The position numbers and the translations under genes are program-made. This document shows positions 58,021 through 64,000 of a stretch of DNA of 64,000 nucleotides, in pieces. Source of the stretch: Puccinellia tenuiflora (taxonomy: Eukaryota > Streptophyta > Magnoliopsida > Poales > Poaceae). The stretch spans positions 124,001 to 188,000 of the forward strand of contig QRDG01001518.1 of assembly GCA_012064385.1 (NCBI GenBank). Direction: 5' to 3'. Under the pieces are notes generated by a model. The model ran no database searches and was not told the DNA's origin. It saw only the letters and a list, made by a program, of their open reading frames with translations. Positions within the stretch are counted from its first letter, which is position 1. Each line of letters begins with the position of its first letter.

Positions 58021-60845
58021 CGAAAGCAATCTCACATGTGAAGCGAGTACTTCATGTCCTTGTGTTTTGGCGGTGTAGTTTGATATGACCCAAATTGGGT
58101 CATCACACGATGTGGCAGGTGGTTCTCAACAGCCCACACGCATATCATTGGGCACTGCAACGGCCAAAGGTATTCTTCCTCGATGCACTTTGGGTTCTAC
58201 TCGAATTGCGATGTGCGTCCAAAATTAGTCCCATAACCTTATGGCAGCCAGTTCACTTAGCAAATAAGACTTTAATTAGTATAGTGTTAGCTCATCCCAC
58301 AACTCCATATAAGAGGGGTGAATGGTATCATGCCAATTATTACCTGCTCGGGTGTTAGCTCGTCGAACTCGTTGGTGTATCGCACATAGTCCATCTTTGT
58401 GTTACCACCATACTCTGAAACGACGTCCCACATGGACGCCCATGTAGGCCTGCGCAGCGGGTTTCCATGGTCGTCCCAAGGGTTAAAAGGAAATAGTTTT
58501 GGCCTTCCAACTGAGAAGTGCTCCCACAACCAGACCGAAAGTAGGATCAAAGAACCACCCATACAACCATATTTATCGCATCTACGACATGAATCATCCA
58601 ACAACACAAGTAGACGAACAATTGGATAATTTGTAAACCGTAATAGCTACAGAAAATATGAAACATTGATCTCCTCGCGATACAAGTAGGTCAGTGCAGC
58701 CGAACCCAGCTCAGTTTACCACTTAATGCCTTCAGCCACATCCACAGAGCGGTTGCTACGTGTCAAACGTATCGATAATTTTTGATTGTTCAATGCTTGT
58801 TTTATACCGTTGCTACATGTTTTTCATATGATTCCATAGCATTTTTTGGACTAACATATTAACCCAGTGCCCAATGCCAGTTTCTGTCTGTTTTGTCTGT
58901 GGATTGTAGAAAATGCCCAAAAATGAAAGTGCTCAGAAAAAATCTAACAAAATTACAGAAAATCAGAAATAAATAAAAACTCCAGGAGCTAGAAGGACAA
59001 CTCCAAGGGAGGCTCACAACACCCAGGCGGGCCCTAGCCGTGCCCCTCCTTGGCCCGCGTGTGCAGCCCGCATGTGCCCCTCGGGCACCGCCTCCAACGC
59101 GCTTTGGACTATATATTATCCACGATGAAAAAAACCTAACCCCGGAGGTTTTTTATAGAAACGCAACAGAGCTCCGCCGCAATTTTAAACCCTAATTCGG
59201 GGAACAGAAGTTCTTGTTTCGGCACCCTGCCGGGAAGGGGATATCGACCTCTGGAGCCATCTTCATCGACACCACTGGTTCTCATGATGAGGAGGCAGTA
59301 GTCCCTCATCGGGGCTGAGGCTTGTACAAGTAGCTATGTGGTTATCTCTCTCCCATGATGTGATCTTGATTGTGATCATGAGCTTTGTTATTATAGTTGA
59401 ATACATGATGTTTCCCCTTATTTAATTATGTAATGGATGTGATTTTGCTCAAGTGATGTTATCTAGTATAATTTCTGGAGTCACCGTTGTGATCACGATG
59501 CGAAAGTGACAGCGCGCATGCCGCGTGTGACTCTATGGATAATAGATTAGAGGGATCTTCATCATGAGTTTGTTCTTTATTGTTGTTGGATTGAATAGAT
59601 CATGAGGTTTCTTGATACTCGTGTTTAGTATAATCTCCATGGTGCGAAAGTGACAGCGGGCGTGTCGTGGATGTATTAGAAAGAGACTATTCAAGAGATA
59701 GATTGTGGTGTTTGTTAGTACTATCTTTGGATACTGAAACTGACAGCTTATAGTGTCCCTACATGTGGAATACGAACTTTAAGGTGTGCTTTGAAACCCT
59801 ATGCAATTCTCATCCTATTTGATTCACAAAAGATTGATCTCCGAGTAACGTCTATCATGCATGCTTTTAGATGAAATATCGTGTTTAACTATGTTAATAA
59901 TGTGAGAGTTAGTCACTAGTGAAAGTATGAACCCTAGGCCTAGTTTCCAACCATTCATACATCATTTTCAGTCACTTTTGTCACTTGTTCGCTTGCTGCC
60001 ATTTTATTTCAGATTACAAAAACCACCTTTTATCATCGTTGTTGAGAGTAAGTAATCAATATTTACACCCTGGCAACGAAGCTCTTTTCTGGCACTAGTT
60101 ATTATAAGTATTTTACCGTCTCTTTGCCGAACTAACTAACAATTGTATTGGGTGTGTTGGGGACACAAGAGACTTCTTGTATCTTAATTACAGGGTTGCT
60201 TGAGAGGGATACATTAAACCTACGTATCACTGAGTTCGATAAACCTTGGGTTACTCACTTAAGAGAAATTTGCTGTTGTCCTACAAACCTCTGCGCTTGG
60301 AGGCCCAACAGAGTCTACAAGAATAGAAGCGTGTAGTAGACATCAGAGGTCGCACCACCACCGTCAGCAAACATAGACCTAGTGATGGCATACCACACGT
60401 ATACGCGTGCATACTGCAGAATCACAACTTCATCAGCCCCTTCAGGGCACTGGCCAAAGCGTTGTCTGATCCAAACATATTTTCCACCGGCGGGGTTCTT
60501 TCCTTACTCGGGTCTACCTTCAATGGAGGTACCGCGCCAATAAGACCGAACATCGACTCGCACCAACCAGAAAAATCTATGCTAAAACACACAGGATGTT
60601 CGTAGATGGGGAGTGCAAGGATCATCAAGACATCCTGGAGAGTCAAGGTCATCTCCCCGGTGCGAAGATGAAAAGTATATCTCTCCGTCCTCCACCGGTC
60701 AATAAGTGCAGTGAGGGCAGCAGAGGTTTATGTTCGGCGATGACCGAGATACTAGCTGGGTGAATAGAAGGAGTCCTAGATTCTCAACGTATGGTGTGTG
60801 CCGCTCGTCGTATAGCATCAGATTGGGTGAGGCCTCGTGAGATCT
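58020..60845 (-). pseudogene. Plant mobile domain (PMD) protein gene, split by a solo LTR
   Basis: PMD proteins (MAIN/MAIL relatives, annotated as PP7 long-form homologs) occur as host genes and as cargo of MULEs. Minus-strand blocks in order are: DERHTPYVENLGLLLFTQLV (about 60790-60730), EMTLTLQDVLMILALPIYEH with PVCFSIDFSGWCESM (60655-60530), YARVYVWYAIT-like and FADGGGA (60420-60350), then after the LTR ALWMWLKALS (58750-58715), GGSLILLSVWLWEHFSVGRP, TWASMWDVVSEYGGNTKMDY (58560-58380), and PLQCPMICVWAVENHLPHRV followed by MTQFGSYQ (58175-58090). Frameshifts and stops are present besides the LTR. Domain order is typical of PMD, so the family call is firm; molecular function in transposons is not known to me. 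Confidence 0.8.
58754..60345 (+). mobile_element. Solo LTR (TGATACGTCT-related family) within the PMD gene
   Basis: It begins TGCTACGTGTCAAACGTATC (family start TGATACGTCTCCAACGTATC) and ends AGTAGACATCA, like the Athila-like LTRs. Flanking GCGGT (58749-58753) and GAGGT (60346-60350) form an imperfect 5-bp target duplication. PMD coding reads through on both sides. At 60067-60098 it contains CTGGCAACGAAGCTCTTTTC, resembling the primer-binding-site area of the element at 32261. Confidence 0.75.
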
Positions 60846-61589
60846 CATCCGCAGCGGTGAAAAGACATACAAACAAAATTACAAGTTAGAACATTACATG
60901 TCCATGTAATAATCTCATAAGAACTACAATGATCAATATGTGCCTGCTTCTCCTCCGCCATCCACCGTGCACGGTGCTCAAGATCATATTTTTGATCGAT
61001 TAGTTCCATCCTATATTTTTCTTTAAATCCAACCAATATGAGATTACACATATATTTCACAATATGAGATAGAAAATTTATTACACAATTTACACAATAT
61101 GCTAATCCAATATCAATACACAATCCATTCCTTCACAATATGCTAATCCAACATCAATACACAGTCCATCTATTTTCTACCACGAATAGTTTACCCATAT
61201 TTGACATGCATTTACTAAAGCTAAACTAACCGGTTAAATAAAATTACAGAAAAAATCTCTAGACAAGCCTAAGGATTGCAAGTGCTATACAAATGCTACA
61301 GGATTAAAAAGATTTCCAACATTCCATACAAATTTTGAAATCTAGGATGAACTAGGGTTTCACCTATAATTGGAAAAATAACCCAAATGCGACACATTTT
61401 TTGGATTAAATTGAGGGGATCGGAGGATAATACCTTGGGGAAGGGATGGGGCACGAAATCCACGGAGAGATTCATCAGATCTGCTCGATTTGGGAGGAGG
61501 ATTTGGGAGGGGTTGTGGCCGCTAATTTCTTCATTTTTTGAGAGGCGAACGGGTAAGTGATGGTGGCTCAGGTGCCCTATGTTGGTCCC

Positions 61590-61782
61590 TTTAGTCGGGA
61601 GGGTAGCGCCCCCAGCGCCGGCGCTACTGTCAAGAGGGTAGCGCCCCATGCTAGGGCGCTACCATGTTAAGAGTAGCGCCATGGTGTATGGCGCTACCAA
61701 AAAAGGTTAGATTTAAAAAAAATCCGAAAAATTTCAGTTTATGCTGAAGTTTGTCCATGTGGTCAGTTTTATGCATTTTCAC
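61590..61782 (-). repeat. Right terminal inverted repeat of the MULE
   Basis: Inverted partner of 53660-53942. GTAGCGCC words alternate with GGCGCTAC. Confidence 0.75.
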
Positions 61783-62619
61783 GTTGAGTTCGGGATCCAG
61801 TAGAAGGATTTGAATTTTTTTTTGAAAAAGTTCAGTTTGTGCAATTTACCTTTTGTTTCTCTCTTTAATGTTCCTAGTAGATTTAAAAAGTTAAAAAAAT
61901 TGTAAAATATTTCCAAACATTGTGGAAAAAATTAGCAAACATATACAAGTTTTCAACAAGCGTGCAAAGTTTCGGGACGAAATAACATTTCTGGTGCTCT
62001 GTGCGGAAAAAACAAAACCAATGGTCAAAATGACATTTATGGTTCTCTATTATGAAAGTTGGCATGTATGTTGAAAACTTATATATGTTTGTCTACAATT
62101 ATTTAAAAAAAATAGAAATATTTTACTATTGTTTTCATTCTTCTTATCTACCAACAACATTGAGCTCGGGAGCCAATGTGAATTTCGTAATTTTCCAATG
62201 TAGAATTATTTATTTTCTGATGTAAAATTATTAAGAAACTATCTGGATTTTTTTACTGATGGAATGTTCCAACCATATTATGTGTTTCTTAAGAAAAGTT
62301 TGAAACGAATTGGTCGTGTTTGCACACGTCGCAACCACCATGTGTTCAAATAGGTAGTGTATGTATCATCATCCGCACAATAATAGGATCGAAAAAAAAA
62401 CTTGTGCCGTACAAGAGAAATAATATGGGATGCTCTTTTTGGGCCCATGAAACTAATAAAGCAGCCCAACAACTAAAATGTTTCTTACAAAACTAGTGTA
62501 AACAACAAAAGCCGATTTCTTATAAAACTTTCTTTTAAAACGGAGGCAAAAGCTTTGCCTCATCTCATTAATTAAGCAGAATAGATTTTTTTTTGAACCG
62601 TAAGACTGTGAGGTAAAAG
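61783..62619. other. AT-rich DNA with fold-back end and short LINE tail
   Basis: 61850-62180 resembles the interior of the fold-back element at 25853 and carries GAGCTCGGGAGCCAATG near 62163. 62530-62580 (minus) resembles a LINE 3' end (GATGAGGCAAAGCTTTTGCC). No gene. Confidence 0.35.
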
Positions 62620-63330
62620 CCCTGATTGCTACTGATGAAGAGTTGGGTGGTGCCCCAAGCGAAGGCGGAGATGTAGCAAGCAGCAGTTTTCCCTCGATAA
62701 CGAACCGAGGTTTATCGAACCAGTAGGACCTTGAAATCAACAACAAAGTGAATGTTGAAGATCTCTGGCGCTTAATTTTCAACAGACGTGGACCTGCATA
62801 CACTCAACCAAAATACTTTGCCCCCAACGGCGGAATGGTTGTCAATCTTTCCGGTCTCGCAAAAAATAAAGTGGTTAATTGTATAGTGACATAGATGAAT
62901 TATGAAAATGGACCAGAGGAGTAATGATGGTGAAAAGTGATGAATAAAGGTTGCAATCAATCTAAGAAGATGGACCGGGGGTCATGGGTTCACTAGTGGA
63001 ATCTCTCGAGTAAATAGAATATTCATATGATGGGTAAACAAATTACAGTTGGGCAATTGACAAGATTATAACACAAACTTAATCTAGTTATGACAAAGAG
63101 AACATGATAATATTTAAGTAGGCATCATGACAATGAACAAAGACCGTTGAGTCCAACTACATATTTGTCTAAAAAGTCCACCGTGGGATCGCTATCCAGC
63201 CTGTCACCCATCGGTATTAAGTTGCAAGCAACAGAAATTTGCATTAAGTAAAGCGCATGAAGTAAGCAATATTAAATATCAAAATAGACTTTAACACCGC
63301 TGTTTTACCCTTAGTAGCAACATCACACCC
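62620..63330 (-). mobile_element. LTR fragment related to the solo LTR at 3983
   Basis: On the minus strand it shares AAGATTGACAACC, TGCAGGTCCACG and CTACTGGTTCGATAAAC with the end of the LTR at 3983-5569. It is cut at about 63330 on its 5' side. Confidence 0.55.
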
Positions 63331-63340
63331 TCGCCCTGTA

Positions 63341-64000
63341 ACAGCCCCAGCTTTGTATTGAAAAATACGAAGAAATTTTCCACTTTTTGAATTCTTGTTT
63401 GCATCATGGCATGCATATGAAAATTGCTATTTCTAAACTACCAACATATGCAAGCAATTAAAATGGGGAGGAAAACTTCCCAAGCATCCAAACCAAATAC
63501 ATTTACCCAACTTGTCAACCAAATCATTCTTGGACTTCCAAATTGTTAGGAAGTTCCAAGTTTACCTTTTATAACCATTTCTCAAAATCCAAATGTTTGC
63601 CCAATGAGAAATAAATTTGAGAATCCAAATTTGGTTCAATTCAAATCCTATTTTGAAATCAAGCTAAACCTTTCCAAAAATTCAAACTAAAATCATGGGG
63701 AGCTTCATTTTCATACTAGGAGCCTCCATGATTAATTTCATTATTTTTGGAAATAAATAAGTGCTCCAAATAAATGCAATTTTGTAATTATGAAAATTGA
63801 CCTTAATTAAAACCTATGAACAAAAATGGTGCAAAACATTTTAACTTGCAACACCAAAATTTGTGGTGGCTCTAAATGTTAAATGGAGGCCACCTGAATT
63901 TTTACAGTTTTTATAAAAATACTATAGGTCCTCAATTAAATCACTTAAGCTGCTGGAATTAAAAAGGAAAAACAGAAAATCCTGGATATGTTTAAATTTC
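63341..64000 (+). mobile_element. Possible start of another LTR, running off the window
   Basis: TGTAACAGCCCCAGC at 63341 resembles gypsy LTR starts. The rest is AT-rich and non-coding. There is no second border in the window. Confidence 0.3.

Larger units (their letters stand above)
53660..61782 (+). mobile_element. Mutator-like element (MULE) with transposase and plant mobile domain gene
   Basis: Long terminal inverted repeats at about 53660-53942 and 61590-61782 both begin GTGAAAATGCA and continue with AAAACTGACCAC, then GGTAGCGCCATACA and repeated GGCGCTACCCTC words. Inside are a MURA-type transposase (plus, 54485-57830) and, convergently, a PMD gene (minus, 60845 to about 58020). A CACTA fragment (55435-56931) and a solo LTR (58754-60345) are nested in it. 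The outermost bases and the 9-bp target duplication were not found; the right end could extend to about 61850 (TTTGTGCAATTTACC). The element is defective: stops, frameshifts and insertions affect both genes. Confidence 0.8.

Overview
The window is nuclear DNA of a grass, most likely a Triticeae species (wheat, barley, rye, Aegilops). The evidence is a BARE1/Angela-type copia LTR beginning TGTTGGGAATATGCCC, Athila-like gypsy elements whose LTRs begin TGATACGTCTCCAACGTATC, CACTA, Mutator and PIF/Harbinger DNA transposons, several LINEs, intron-bearing genes and very low gene density. Nothing bacterial or organellar was seen. I recognise one ordinary host gene: an SMXL3/4/5-type SMAX1-LIKE gene at 43.7-46.5 kb. 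Its third exon carries a one-base frameshift.

Layout. 0-18.6 kb is a nest of transposons. LINE sequence on the minus strand is cut by a 6.7-kb CACTA element (493-7189, target duplication CTT) and by an 8.5-kb copia LTR retrotransposon (7757-16240, target duplication CTCAT). The CACTA holds a decayed two-B3-domain (REM-like) gene remnant and a GC-rich 254-codon reading frame that a solo LTR splits exactly. 18.6-23.7 kb is an AT-rich macro-repeat containing three minisatellite arrays with 17/34-bp periodicity. 23.7-25.6 kb is a PIF/Harbinger element with most of its DDE transposase. 25.8-31 kb holds a fold-back element, LINE fragments and a 5'-truncated LINE with a perfect 13-bp target duplication. 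32.3-39.0 kb is a complete Athila-like element that lacks gag-pol. 41.5-43.4 kb is a putative hAT-like element with a LINE-derived insert. The SMXL gene follows, then another LTR-like remnant (47.6-49.8 kb) and little-known DNA with a long (TC)n tract. 53.7-61.8 kb is a Mutator-like element that carries a MURA-type transposase (+) and, convergently, a plant mobile domain (PMD) gene (-). A CACTA fragment breaks the transposase and a solo LTR breaks the PMD gene. 62.6-64 kb holds two further LTR pieces.

Main points. (1) Two CACTA remnants (near 21.7 kb and 55.4-56.9 kb) each keep one terminus and are flanked by 119-bp and 141-bp direct copies of target DNA, in mirror-image arrangement. This looks like repair scars after failed CACTA excision. 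(2) The two structurally complete LTR elements are young (about 1% LTR divergence), lack a recognisable gag-pol, and repeat their own polypurine-tract motif inside the internal domain. (3) Both LTR insertions into coding sequence (3983 and 58754) can be reversed conceptually to restore continuous coding, which fixes their boundaries. (4) The PMD-carrying Mutator element is the best candidate for a multi-gene mobile system here, but this copy is dead.
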